From contig DAOWJS010000087.1 in NCBI GenBank assembly GCA_030640255.1, positions 1 through 25,950 of the forward strand: a stretch of 25,950 nucleotides of DNA, given 5' to 3'. The translations under genes were made by a program, and so were the position numbers. This stretch comes from Dehalococcoidales bacterium. GTDB lineage: Bacteria; Chloroflexota; Dehalococcoidia; Dehalococcoidales; GCA-2688105. Positions 1-7,089 of the stretch are shown here, in pieces. Below the pieces are notes generated by a model. The model did not search any database. It saw nothing but the letters and a program-made list of their open reading frames with translations, and had not been told where the DNA came from. The stretch's first letter is position 1. Each line of letters opens with the position of its first letter.

Positions 1-812
1 CGGTCAGCCAGCCAGGGGACATAATCACTGGGACCGACATGGATATTATCGGGGTCAAGCTTGTAGTCCAATTGAGAGGTAACGGAATTAGTCTTAGATA
101 TCCTCTTAGATTCCAGACGCTCCCGCTCCAACATATTTAAGAAATCGGTATTGCCACCAAAGTTTAGTTGATAGGTTCGCTCCAGTCTAACTCCGCGGTC
201 CCTAAACAGTCTGGTAAGCACACGGTGGACAATAGTGGCTCCCACCTGAGATTTTACATCATCACCAATGACGGGGAGACCCCTTTCAATAAAACGCCCC
301 TGCCAATACTTCTCCCGGGCAATAAAGACTGGGATACAATTAATAAAGCCACAACCTGCCTCCAGCACCTGCTCAACATACCACTTGGTCGCCTCCTCGC
401 TCCCCACTGGCAGGTAATTAAGCACCACATCAGTCTGAGTTTCCTTGAGAATCTTAACTATATCAACCGTTGCCCCCGGTGCCTTCTCTATTATTTGAGA
501 TAAATACTTCCCTAGACCATCGTGGGTCATGCCGCGTTGAACTTTAACACCCGTAGCCGACACCTCACCAAATTTAAAGGTATTATTAGGCGAAGTAAAA
601 ATTGCCTGCGCTAAGTCTTTGCCAACCTTGTTCTTATCAATATCAAAGGCAGCTACGAAATTGATGTCGCTTATATGATATCCACCCAAATTAACATGCA
701 TTAGTCCAGGCACGAATTCGGTTTCCTTTGCCTGCTGATAGTAGTAAACACCCTGAACTAATGATGAGGCACAGTTACCTACTCCTATTATGGCTACATT
801 TATCTTACCCAA
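1..812 (-). CDS. ino1: Inositol-3-phosphate synthase, C-terminus beyond window
   Basis: This is a 5'-complete, 3'-truncated reading frame; 270 codons are visible without a stop. The product should convert D-glucose 6-phosphate to 1D-myo-inositol 3-phosphate with NAD, the entry step to inositol lipids or solutes. The N-terminus carries the Rossmann-type motif GVGNCASS (about residues 10-17). Family-typical stretches follow: GLMHVNLGGYHISDI, AFDIDKNKVGKDL, RGMTHDGLG, NYLPVGSEEAT, GDDVKSQVGATI and LNFGGNTDFLNM. The pattern matches the bacterial/archaeal MIPS type of about 360 residues, so roughly 90 residues are missing. The start must be TTG at 812, because no ATG is in frame and upstream frames close; AGGAG lies 12 nt upstream. 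A TATAAT box about 100 nt upstream suggests its own promoter. The family call is secure; the physiological use of inositol here is unknown. Confidence 0.93.
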   Translation of the reverse strand, partial: MGKINVAIIGVGNCASSLVQGVYYYQQAKETEFVPGLMHVNLGGYHISDINFVAAFDIDKNKVGKDLAQAIFTSPNNTFKFGEVSATGVKVQRGMTHDGLGKYLSQIIEKAPGATVDIVKILKETQTDVVLNYLPVGSEEATKWYVEQVLEAGCGFINCIPVFIAREKYWQGRFIERGLPVIGDDVKSQVGATIVHRVLTRLFRDRGVRLERTYQLNFGGNTDFLNMLERERLESKRISKTNSVTSQLDYKLDPDNIHVGPSDYVPWLAD

Positions 813-909
813 TGTTCAACCGCTCTCCTTTCTGAGAAAGCCACTATAAAAGGTAGGCTTCAGTTAATAATTATCCCCAACTTCACTCCCTTTCCTGTGC
901 TACCGGCTT

Positions 910-915
910 ATTATA
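910..915 (-). promoter_or_regulatory. -10 hexamer upstream of ino1
   Basis: A perfect TATAAT lies on the minus strand in an AT-rich stretch, about 98 nt before the TTG start of ino1. No good -35 box is found 16-18 nt upstream (the best is TGTTTA). The predicted leader of about 90 nt contains a small CTTTC/GAAAG palindrome just before the AGGAG. Sequence match only. Confidence 0.4.
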
Positions 916-1004
916 ATAAAAGAAATAATCCATAAACAGCCAAACTGGTAGCTACGAATGTATCTTTTGAAAAATTAGTAACAGAAAAGGTTCCTGGTCT
1001 CTTT

Positions 1005-1070
1005 AACTTGGCAAGTAAAGGCCAAGTTCCTCTAAACTCTGATGCCCATTGCACACAAGATTTACTTGCC
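1005..1070 (-). other. Overlapping, mutually exclusive inverted repeats
   Basis: Two perfect inverted repeats share an arm. AACTTGGC (1005-1012) pairs with GCCAAGTT (1021-1028) across 8 nt. GGCAAGTAAA (1010-1019) pairs with TTTACTTGCC (1061-1070) across 41 nt. They overlap at 1010-1012, so an RNA could form only one at a time. No U-tract follows either stem, so a classical terminator is not supported. Confidence 0.4.
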
Positions 1071-1102
1071 GCAACTCATACTAACGTTTACGGCGTTGGT
1101 CT

Positions 1103-1240
1103 ACGGTGCCCCTGCCTGCCCTTAAATCCCAGCTATGGGTCCTCAAGCATTAATCAAAAATTCACCCTTCTCTTTTGAAGGTTAATATCAATGTTTATTT
1201 AGCTTAACGCAGTATCTAGCTATCTACTGAGGGGCACCGT
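1103..1240 (-). ncRNA. Candidate structured RNA, no known family
   Basis: Read on the minus strand, this 138-nt segment is closed by a perfect 11-bp inverted repeat, ACGGTGCCCCT/AGGGGCACCGT (1230-1240 with 1103-1113). Inside are, in order: a CAGTA/TACTG hairpin; TTAAG pairing with CTTGA; CATTGAT pairing with ATTAATG; a central CCTTC-AAAAGA-GAAGG hairpin; and a CCCA-TAGC-TGGG hairpin. The two internal helices each contain a G-U pair that works only on the minus strand, which favours a minus-strand transcript. The plan (closing stem, open middle with side hairpins, terminal stem) recalls 6S RNA, but I see no sequence signature of 6S, SRP, RNase P or tmRNA. No convincing promoter was found just upstream. 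Confidence 0.35.
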
Positions 1241-1256
1241 GTCTTCAGAGCGGTGA

Positions 1257-1288
1257 AATTGGTTATGGCTAATTAGCCTTAACCAATT
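1257..1288 (-). terminator. Hairpin overlapping the DUF5679 stop codon
   Basis: A near-perfect 32-nt palindrome: AATTGGTTA pairs with TAACCAATT, one mismatch, then GGCT pairs with AGCC around an AATT loop. It overlaps the last codons and stop of the DUF5679 gene, so the gene's 3' end forms one arm. No T-run follows on either strand, so it is either a weak or factor-dependent terminator or an mRNA 3'-end stabiliser. Confidence 0.4.
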
Positions 1289-1413
1289 CTAAATACCTTA
1301 GTCCCGCACGTAGGGCAGACCCCTCGCGTAGCTGGTCTCCCATTCTTCAGGGTAACACGCTCTGCGTTTTTTATCTCTACCTTTCTCCGGCACTTAAAAC
1401 AATACGCTTGCAA
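1279..1413 (-). CDS. Small zinc-ribbon protein, DUF5679 family
   Basis: A 44-aa protein. It has two zinc knuckles, CFKC near the N-terminus and CPTC near the C-terminus, separated by the basic segment KVEIKNAERVTLKNGRPATR and ending TKVFRIG. This is the DUF5679 pattern: a stand-alone four-cysteine ribbon of about 40-50 residues, often seen in Chloroflexota and archaea; function unknown. The start is TTG at 1413, the only one placed after the very strong AGGAGGTGA (1420-1428, 9 nt from the GGAGG core to the start). The strong ribosome site suggests high expression. Nucleic-acid binding is plausible for such a basic ribbon but is inference. The gene sits alone, with a palindrome over its stop codon. 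Confidence 0.82.
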   Translation of the reverse strand: MQAYCFKCRRKVEIKNAERVTLKNGRPATRGVCPTCGTKVFRIG

Positions 1414-1515
1414 CCCTTGTCACCTCCTTTTTGACATAAAACTCCCCTCCGCCTCCTAAGAGTCTCTGCAAAATGACCCAAATGACTTTCGAACTTAGCT
1501 TTGGCACAACTTAGT

Positions 1516-2112
1516 TTACTTAAAAATCGGTCCACCAATCGCTAACTTGGGCGCGCCTGCAACCGTGTTGAGGACAAAAACTGTCCCAACATACAAAGTG
1601 TATAAGCCGAAGAGACCGATTAAGATACCAGCCCAAAGCATTAGGCCTGTGCCCAAGACCGGCCCACTTATAAAACCAAGAGCCACCATTATAACGGCTA
1701 CAGCAAGCACAAGCACGAAGAGGAACAGACTCCAAGAAACCCTGCCGACGCTGGGCAGAAACAGCAAAACTATTATACCAATACCTAACCAGACCCATCC
1801 ACTGAGGGCGAATCCAGCAAGCATTCCCTCTCCCAGCGCAAGTGTCGCATTAAATGACAAACCACCGCCAAGGAATATAAGTGCAGCGAATACTACGAAC
1901 ATTGTGCCCAATAGTAAATCGCCTCTCGCCAGGTCAATTATGCCACATATAAAAATGGCTACTGCCGCAGCAATAAGCCAGACAGCCATCACTGGTATAG
2001 CTGTCCCGGGTACTAGCCCTGTTAGCAGAGCAAAAAGACCAAAACATGCGGCTCCTATTACATAAAGTGCGGCTGGTGCACCCATTGCCCAATTAGTCTT
2101 GACTTCAGACAT
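1516..2112 (-). CDS. GPR1/FUN34/YaaH-type membrane transporter
   Basis: A 198-aa, very hydrophobic protein with six evident membrane segments. The short N-terminus leads to TNWAMGAPAALYVIGAACFG, where the acetate/succinate transporter family has its N-P-A-P-L-type motif, here changed to GAPAALY. GIIDLARGDLLLGTMF matches the family's G-x-x-x-x-x-R-G-x-x-x-G element. The C-terminus YVGTVFVLNTVAGAPKLAIG parallels the family's Y-x-x-x-x-x-LN-x-x-x-G-x-x-x-LP-x-G ending. The likely role is uptake or efflux of a small monocarboxylate such as acetate, which an anaerobe would use as carbon source, but the signature motif is degenerate and the substrate is inferred. The ATG start has GGGAGG 7 nt upstream. 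It appears to be a single-gene unit with a promoter at 2201-2230. Confidence 0.7.
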   Translation of the reverse strand: MSEVKTNWAMGAPAALYVIGAACFGLFALLTGLVPGTAIPVMAVWLIAAAVAIFICGIIDLARGDLLLGTMFVVFAALIFLGGGLSFNATLALGEGMLAGFALSGWVWLGIGIIVLLFLPSVGRVSWSLFLFVLVLAVAVIMVALGFISGPVLGTGLMLWAGILIGLFGLYTLYVGTVFVLNTVAGAPKLAIGGPIFK

Positions 2113-2164
2113 TTAAATCCTCCCTTAATATATAATATATTTGGGCTGACTATATGCATCATTC

Positions 2165-2184
2165 TTACATTGACCTCACCTCCT
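2165..2184 (-). promoter_or_regulatory. Strong ribosome site feeding a start-stop (ATG-TAA)
   Basis: On the minus strand an ideal AGGAGGTGA (2176-2184) is followed, 8 nt after its GGAGG core, by ATG immediately followed by TAA (2165-2170). This is about 55 nt upstream of the YaaH-type gene, which has its own GGGAGG. Start-stop elements can hold ribosomes on leaders; whether this one does is unknown. Confidence 0.3.
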
Positions 2185-2200
2185 TTTTAGCATTGTTTGA

Positions 2201-2230
2201 ACTATATCTCTATTATAGGCAAGCTGTCAA
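2201..2230 (-). promoter_or_regulatory. Sigma-70-type promoter for the YaaH-type gene
   Basis: Minus strand TTGACA (2225-2230), 18 nt, TATAGT (2201-2206). A perfect TATAAT (2212-2217) sits inside the spacer and could be an alternative -10. The position, between the truB stop and the transporter start, suggests the transporter is transcribed separately from the nusA operon. Confidence 0.5.
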
Positions 2231-2267
2231 GACTTTTTGGTGCTTTATTTACCAAAATCTGGGGCAG

Positions 2268-3164
2268 CTACAGGAAAACCTTCTTGGGTTGCCACTGCCC
2301 TCTTTCCGGGTTGAAGCGTAGCACACCTAAGAAGCGACCATCGGGGTTATAGGCACGGCACTGATTTTCAGAAGAAGGCGGTGCTGAACTGTCATAGTTC
2401 TCTAAAGTCAAGGGGCTCCCATTCCTTATAACCCGTTCCGTGTCATCACTGACAACTATAGCTGTCCAGTGTAAAAGCACAATATCTATGGGATAAATAA
2501 GGTGCTGCCAGTACCCGTAGCGGAAGGCATCTTCAAGCTGGGGCACTGAAACGGCATCCCTAATATTGAAAACGCCGCACCGCAAGCGAATTAGGTTCTT
2601 CAAATTAGCTCCGCAACCCAGGGTCTGCCCTAAATCATGGGCTAGTGAGCGGATATAGGTACCCTTGCCACATACTACTTCTATAGTGAATATAGGCGGC
2701 TGCCAGTCTATAAGTTCCAAATGATAGATTTTAGTCGGTCTGCTTTCCCTCTCAACCTTGATGCCAGCCCGTGCCAACTGGTAAAGTCGCTTGCCCTGAT
2801 ACTTTACCGCACTATACATTGGAGGGGTCTGCTGCGTTAAACCGCAGAAAGAGGTAAGTGCTGACTCTAGTTGGCCCTGACTAATCCGGGAGGGGTCTTG
2901 CTTCTGAGTAATCTTGCCACTAGCATCATAGGTATCTGTAGTTACACCCAATTCAATCTGAGCCTGATAAGCCTTGGTGGCATCCACCAGAAACTCGATA
3001 ATACGTGTCCCCTGACCCAGACAAACCGGCAAAACACCGGTAGCTGTTGGGTCAAGGGTGCCAGCGTGCCCAACGCGCCGCTCACCACTCAGTCGCTTTA
3101 CCATGGCTACGATGCTAAAGGAGGTCTTACCCCAAGGCTTGTTAATATTTAGTATGCCATCCAC
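2268..3164 (-). CDS. truB: tRNA pseudouridine(55) synthase TruB
   Basis: A 298-aa enzyme that isomerises U55 to pseudouridine in the tRNA T-loop. The N-terminal motif GILNINKPWGKTS is followed by GHAGTLDPTATGVLPVCLG, with catalytic Asp38. Further family blocks are TPPMYSAVKYQGKRLYQLAR and CGKGTYIRSLAHDLG. The C-terminal NPDGRFLGVLRFNPERG fits the PUA-like end. The start is GTG at 3164; a tempting ATG 4 nt downstream is out of frame. No clear Shine-Dalgarno is present, and the gene begins 6 nt after the rbfA stop, so translation is probably coupled. It is the last gene of the nusA-rnpM-infB-rbfA-truB operon. The ribF-rpsO pair that often follows is absent. Confidence 0.95.
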   Translation of the reverse strand: MDGILNINKPWGKTSFSIVAMVKRLSGERRVGHAGTLDPTATGVLPVCLGQGTRIIEFLVDATKAYQAQIELGVTTDTYDASGKITQKQDPSRISQGQLESALTSFCGLTQQTPPMYSAVKYQGKRLYQLARAGIKVERESRPTKIYHLELIDWQPPIFTIEVVCGKGTYIRSLAHDLGQTLGCGANLKNLIRLRCGVFNIRDAVSVPQLEDAFRYGYWQHLIYPIDIVLLHWTAIVVSDDTERVIRNGSPLTLENYDSSAPPSSENQCRAYNPDGRFLGVLRFNPERGQWQPKKVFL

Positions 3165-3170
3165 CGTTTT

Positions 3171-3524
3171 TCAGTGCTCTCTGTCCAGGCTAATCTTGTC
3201 AATCAGCTGTAAGAGGTGAGCTCCACGCTCAATTGAATCATCCCACTGAAAGCTTAGTTCAGGAATACGTCGTAAGTTCAAACGCTTAGCCAGCTCATTG
3301 CGGAGGAAACCTGAAGCACCAGCTAATACGTTTAGTGTCTCTTGTTTTTCCCCCTCGCTACCTATTCGACTGACGAATATCTTGGCATATTTCAGGTCAG
3401 GAGAGGTGGAAACCTCGGTCACAGCGACAAAACTGCCAAGTCGTGGGTCTTTGACTTGGCGCTGAAGCAACTCGCTAATTTCCCGGCGAATGAGATTATT
3501 CACCTGCTCAATACGGTGTGTCAT
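3171..3524 (-). CDS. rbfA: 30S ribosome-binding factor RbfA
   Basis: A 117-aa single-domain KH-type protein that binds the immature 30S subunit near helix 1/45 of 16S rRNA during late maturation and cold adaptation. The sequence has the expected blocks: RIEQVNNLIRREISELLQRQVKDPRL at the N-terminus, then VTEVSTSPDLKYAKIFVS, and LAKRLNLRRIPELSFQWDDSIERG toward the C-terminus. Length is normal for the family. It starts 25 nt after infB and ends 6 nt before truB, in the classic infB-rbfA-truB order. Confidence 0.95.
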   Translation of the reverse strand: MTHRIEQVNNLIRREISELLQRQVKDPRLGSFVAVTEVSTSPDLKYAKIFVSRIGSEGEKQETLNVLAGASGFLRNELAKRLNLRRIPELSFQWDDSIERGAHLLQLIDKISLDREH

Positions 3525-3549
3525 AATTATTTTCTCCGGTTAAAGATTG

Positions 3550-5379
3550 CTACCTGTTTTCCCTCCGGAAAAACTCTAAAATATCACCAACCTGAAAGTC
3601 ACTAAAATCTTTGACGCCCACCCCACACTCGTAGCCGGTGCTCATCTCCTTAACATCGTCCTTGAAGTGCCTCAGACTACCAACGGTAGATTCACAAACT
3701 ACTTGCTCCTGACGCTTTACCTTTACTGAGACCCCTCGCCTTACCTTGCCTTCGGTAACATAGACACCGGCTACCTTTTGCCTTTTGGCGGCGGGAAAGA
3801 CAGCCCGCACCTCAGCCCGCCCCTCGATAACATCGATATAAGAGGGTTCCAGCATACCTTTAAGCGCTTTGCTTACATCATCTGCCAGATTGTAGATTAC
3901 ATCGTAATGGCGAATGCTCACCCCTTCCACATCGGCCAATCGCCGTGCTCCTGGCTCGGTGCCGGTATTAAAACCAATAATGAGCCCCTTAGAGGCGATA
4001 GCTAACATAACATCGCTCTCAGTAATATTACCACTGCCACTATGGATAACCCTGACCTGAACCTCCTTTGTCGCCAACTGCTCCAAGGAACCTCTTATCG
4101 GTTCAATACTGCCTTGAACGTCGGTCTTAAGAATAACATTAAGCTCTTTTATCTGACCGGCACTTATTTGGTCAAATAGATTATTGAGGTTCACTGATGG
4201 TGCCTGTTGCTTCATCTCCAGTTGCCGTTTTTGTATTAAAGCTCGTGCCTGCTGTTCGCCAGCCACAGCAGTCAGGATATCCCCCGCTTGAGGCACGCTG
4301 TCCAGTCCCAGGAGTTCAACCGGGGTAGATGGCTCAGCCTTCCTCACCCGCTTACCGGTATCATTAAACATAGCTTTTAGCCTGCCCCAAGTGATGCCAG
4401 CTACTATAGTGTCGCCAAGCTTTAAGGTCCCGGTATGGACTAGCACGGTAGCTAATGGTCCTTTAGTCTTGTCCAGCTCGGCTTCGATAACTACCCCCTC
4501 GGCCGGTCTAGATGGATTTGCCTTAATGTCCTCCATCTCAGCCACAATCAGGATGCTTTCCAGCAGCTCAGGGATGCCTTTTTTCTCTTTAGCCGAAACT
4601 TGACCGCAGACGGTATCGCCTCCCCACTCCTCAATAACTAAACCAGCGTCAGCCAGCTGTTGTTTAACCAGCTCAGGGTTAGCCTCAGGCTTGTCAATTT
4701 TATTAATAGCCACTACGATAGGCACCCCAGCCGCCCGGGCATGGTCTATGGCTTCCAGAGTCTGTGGCATTACCCCATCATCGGCGGCCACCACCAAAAC
4801 AGTGACATCGGTTACCTGCGCTCCCCGAGCTCGCATAGCCGTGAAGGCTTCATGACCCGGGGTATCTAGGAAAGTAATCTTTTGCCCGTTGACCTTTACT
4901 TGATAGGCTCCAATATGTTGAGTAATACCCCCAGCTTCGGTAGCCATCACGTTAGTTTGTCGAATAGCATCCAAAAGTCTGGTCTTGCCATGATTAACGT
5001 GTCCCATAATAGTAACTACCGGGGGGCGTGGTCGTAGACCACCAAATTCCTCGTCCTGGGGACGCTGTCTCTTGATTTCACCTATAGCACTGGTTAGGCT
5101 TTGAGTCGTCCTGGGCTTGGGGCATGGTTCATAACCAAGGGCGGTGGCTACAGCGGCGGCGGCTTCATAGTCAATAACCTGATTAATGTTAGCCATAATG
5201 CCATTTCTCATCAGTTGCTTGATAATGTCTATAGCACTAGCCGATATAAGGTCGGCCAGTTGCCTTATGCTTAAGGTATGGGGAATCTCAACCAACTGTG
5301 CCTTGGGTGATGAAGAGGTGTCAGTAACCTCTTCGCCTGAGGAATTGGAAACATTAGCCGGTTTACTTGCCTTTGCCAC
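3550..5379 (-). CDS. infB: Translation initiation factor IF-2, short form
   Basis: A 609-aa GTPase that places initiator tRNA on the 30S subunit and promotes subunit joining. It has one IF2-N domain (about residues 32-85, TLSIRQLADLISASAIDIIKQL) and almost no linker, so it is much shorter than the E. coli form. G domain: GHVNHGKT (residues 127-133), AGGITQHIGAYQV, DTPGHEAF (172-179), NKID (226-229) and SAK (262-264). Domains II-IV follow, with the usual GSIEPIRGSLEQL and GYECGVGVKDFSDFQVGDILE near the end. Oddity: the P-loop reads HVNHGKT, whereas IF-2 normally has HVDHGKT, so Asp129 is replaced by Asn (codon AAT). The start is GTG with GGAG 7 nt upstream, 3 nt after the rnpM stop. Confidence 0.96.
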   Translation of the reverse strand: MAKASKPANVSNSSGEEVTDTSSSPKAQLVEIPHTLSIRQLADLISASAIDIIKQLMRNGIMANINQVIDYEAAAAVATALGYEPCPKPRTTQSLTSAIGEIKRQRPQDEEFGGLRPRPPVVTIMGHVNHGKTRLLDAIRQTNVMATEAGGITQHIGAYQVKVNGQKITFLDTPGHEAFTAMRARGAQVTDVTVLVVAADDGVMPQTLEAIDHARAAGVPIVVAINKIDKPEANPELVKQQLADAGLVIEEWGGDTVCGQVSAKEKKGIPELLESILIVAEMEDIKANPSRPAEGVVIEAELDKTKGPLATVLVHTGTLKLGDTIVAGITWGRLKAMFNDTGKRVRKAEPSTPVELLGLDSVPQAGDILTAVAGEQQARALIQKRQLEMKQQAPSVNLNNLFDQISAGQIKELNVILKTDVQGSIEPIRGSLEQLATKEVQVRVIHSGSGNITESDVMLAIASKGLIIGFNTGTEPGARRLADVEGVSIRHYDVIYNLADDVSKALKGMLEPSYIDVIEGRAEVRAVFPAAKRQKVAGVYVTEGKVRRGVSVKVKRQEQVVCESTVGSLRHFKDDVKEMSTGYECGVGVKDFSDFQVGDILEFFRRENR

Positions 5380-5382
5380 TTA

Positions 5383-5661
5383 TTAACTCCTTATAAAGTC
5401 TTTTCCATATGTGATAAGCTGCTGGCGATTTTCCTGGGTAAGAACTGTCCGTAAATTATGCTCTAGCCGACCACGCTTCAGCCCAATCTCCCAACACTCT
5501 GGCGACTGGCATAGATAAGCACCCCGTCCTGCCTTCTTTCCACTAGGGTCAACCTCTACTGTTCCCTTGGAAATACGCACCAGGCGGATTAATTCCCGCT
5601 TGGCCTTTACCTTACGACAAGCTACACAAGTCCGCTGCGGTATATGCTGGCTAATACTCAA
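5383..5661 (-). CDS. rnpM: RNase P modulator RnpM / YlxR family protein
   Basis: A 92-aa basic protein of the YlxR family, whose Bacillus member RnpM binds RNase P RNA and dampens its activity. The signature is intact: RTCVACRKVKAKRELIRLVR at the N-terminus and GKKAGRGAYLCQSPECWE in the middle, ending in a basic helix GLKRGRLEHNLRT. The start is TTG; TTGA overlaps the nusA stop by 4 nt (5658-5661) behind a GAGGAGGAG ribosome site that also encodes the acidic end of NusA. The position between nusA and infB is the conserved one. The ylxQ (L7Ae-like) gene that can follow is not present. Confidence 0.92.
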   Translation of the reverse strand: MSISQHIPQRTCVACRKVKAKRELIRLVRISKGTVEVDPSGKKAGRGAYLCQSPECWEIGLKRGRLEHNLRTVLTQENRQQLITYGKDFIRS

Positions 5662-7064
5662 TACTCCTCCTCATCCACAGGAATTTCTGGTTCTCGGCGT
5701 AGTTTCTTAAGCCTGACGCCACCCTCGGCACTCTCCTTGACTTGAGTGCCTTTCCTTTTCCGCTTCTTTGATTTAGCCTTGGGCTTAGTCGGCGCCGATA
5801 CCCAAATATCCTCGGCAAACCGAACCTGAGTTTTTTCCGGTGTTACCTCCGGTTGGAAAGAAACTGGTAGGGGCTTAATTTCTTCTTCTACCTGTTCAAC
5901 TTCTTCTGCGGCTTCTTCAGGCGCTAAAGCTGCCTCCAGAATAGGTGGTACTTCGGCAGGAAGCTCCTCACCAACTCTGGCCTCTTCTTTGGTCTCGGTT
6001 AAAGTCTCAGCTTCGGCTACCCTTTCTGACTCAGCAGTTGAGGCACTCTTAATGTCTATTCGCCATCCGGTGAGTTTAGCGGCTAGTCTAACATTTTGCC
6101 CCTCTTTACCAATGGCTAGTGAAAGTTGCTTATCAGGGACAACTACAGTAGCCACCTCCTCTTTATCATCCAGCTTGACACCTAATATCTGGGCTGGGCT
6201 AAGGGCATTAGCAATAAAGACCGAGGTATCTTTATCCCACATAACGACATCTATCTTTTCAACATTCAACTCACTCACGATGTTTTGTATTCTGATACCG
6301 CGCAAGCCAACACAGCAACCAACCGGGTCAATGCGCTCTTGGCGTGCGGCTACCGCTACCTTACTCCGATAACCGGCTTCACGGGCAATTGATTTTATTT
6401 CCACTATTCCGTTAAAAACCTCAGGAACCTCAAGCTCAAAAAGCCGACGGAGTAGGTCTGGGTGAGAGCGTGACACTACTACCCTGGGCCCTTTAGCGCT
6501 CGGGACTACCTCTAAAAGGCAAACCTTAAGCCTTTGACCTACCCGATACCTCTCATTATGCACCTGCTCAGCGGCAGGCAGTAGTGCCTCTACTCTACCC
6601 AAATCAATAAATATCTGCCTGGGCTCGATACGCTGCACCAATCCGGTGACAATATCGCCTTCCTTACCAGCGTATTCCTCAAATATGGCACTATGCTCGG
6701 CTTCATGGAGACGCTGCAGAATAACCTGTTTGGCGGTTTGAGCAGCAATGCGCCCGGCATTACGCGGGGTAGCTTCTACCTCGATAGTCTCACCAACCTG
6801 GGCATCTGGCTTGGCTCGGCATGCCTCATCTAACGATATCTCGCGGCGACTGTCTGAGGGTCGCTCAACTACAGCTTTCTCTGCCCATACCTGAACCTTG
6901 CCCGTGGTAGGATTAATCTTGACCGAAATATTCTGGTTAGCGGCAAAATTATCCTTCCGGTAAGCTGATACCAGAGCTGCCTCTACGGCGGTAATAACTA
7001 CCTCCTTGGGCAGGTTCTTCTCCGCCGAGAGTTGGGTGATAGCGAGCAGAAAGTCGCTTTTCAT
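5658..7064 (-). CDS. nusA: Transcription termination/antitermination factor NusA
   Basis: A 468-aa RNA-polymerase-associated protein that modulates pausing, intrinsic termination and antitermination. The N-terminal RNAP-binding domain (about 1-125) starts FLLAITQLSAEKNLPKEVVI. An S1 domain follows (about 130-200: GDIVTGLVQRIEPRQIFIDLG), then KH1 and KH2 (about 200-345), with DPVGCCVGLRGIRIQNIVSEL and LAIGKEGQNVRLAAKLTGWRIDI. Past residue ~345 is a non-family tail, first very acidic and then strongly basic (KPKAKSKKRKRKG), ending DEEEY. This replaces the E. coli acidic repeats. GGAGG lies 12 nt upstream of ATG. It is the first gene of the operon; rimP, which usually precedes nusA, is not here. 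A promoter and an intrinsic-terminator-like hairpin lie upstream. Confidence 0.95.
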   Translation of the reverse strand: MKSDFLLAITQLSAEKNLPKEVVITAVEAALVSAYRKDNFAANQNISVKINPTTGKVQVWAEKAVVERPSDSRREISLDEACRAKPDAQVGETIEVEATPRNAGRIAAQTAKQVILQRLHEAEHSAIFEEYAGKEGDIVTGLVQRIEPRQIFIDLGRVEALLPAAEQVHNERYRVGQRLKVCLLEVVPSAKGPRVVVSRSHPDLLRRLFELEVPEVFNGIVEIKSIAREAGYRSKVAVAARQERIDPVGCCVGLRGIRIQNIVSELNVEKIDVVMWDKDTSVFIANALSPAQILGVKLDDKEEVATVVVPDKQLSLAIGKEGQNVRLAAKLTGWRIDIKSASTAESERVAEAETLTETKEEARVGEELPAEVPPILEAALAPEEAAEEVEQVEEEIKPLPVSFQPEVTPEKTQVRFAEDIWVSAPTKPKAKSKKRKRKGTQVKESAEGGVRLKKLRREPEIPVDEEEY

Positions 7065-7089
7065 CCCGGGCTACGACCTCCAATCCATA

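Larger units (their letters stand above)
813..1278. other. Gene-free stretch with dense inverted repeats
   Basis: This 466-bp gap between ino1 and the DUF5679 gene holds no convincing coding frame on either strand. It does hold a TATAAT for ino1 (910-915), two overlapping inverted-repeat systems (1005-1070) and a larger nested fold closed by an 11-bp perfect inverted repeat (1103-1240). The latter two are listed separately. Confidence 0.6.

Noticed and set aside
168..503. 111-codon plus-strand frame over the ino1 region
   Set aside because: The minus strand encodes a continuous, clearly recognisable inositol-3-phosphate synthase through the same bases; this is an antisense shadow.
1103..1240. 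Identification of the structured segment as 6S, SRP, RNase P RNA or tmRNA
   Set aside because: The shape is partly 6S-like, but I could not find sequence hallmarks of any of these, so only a family-free candidate is reported.
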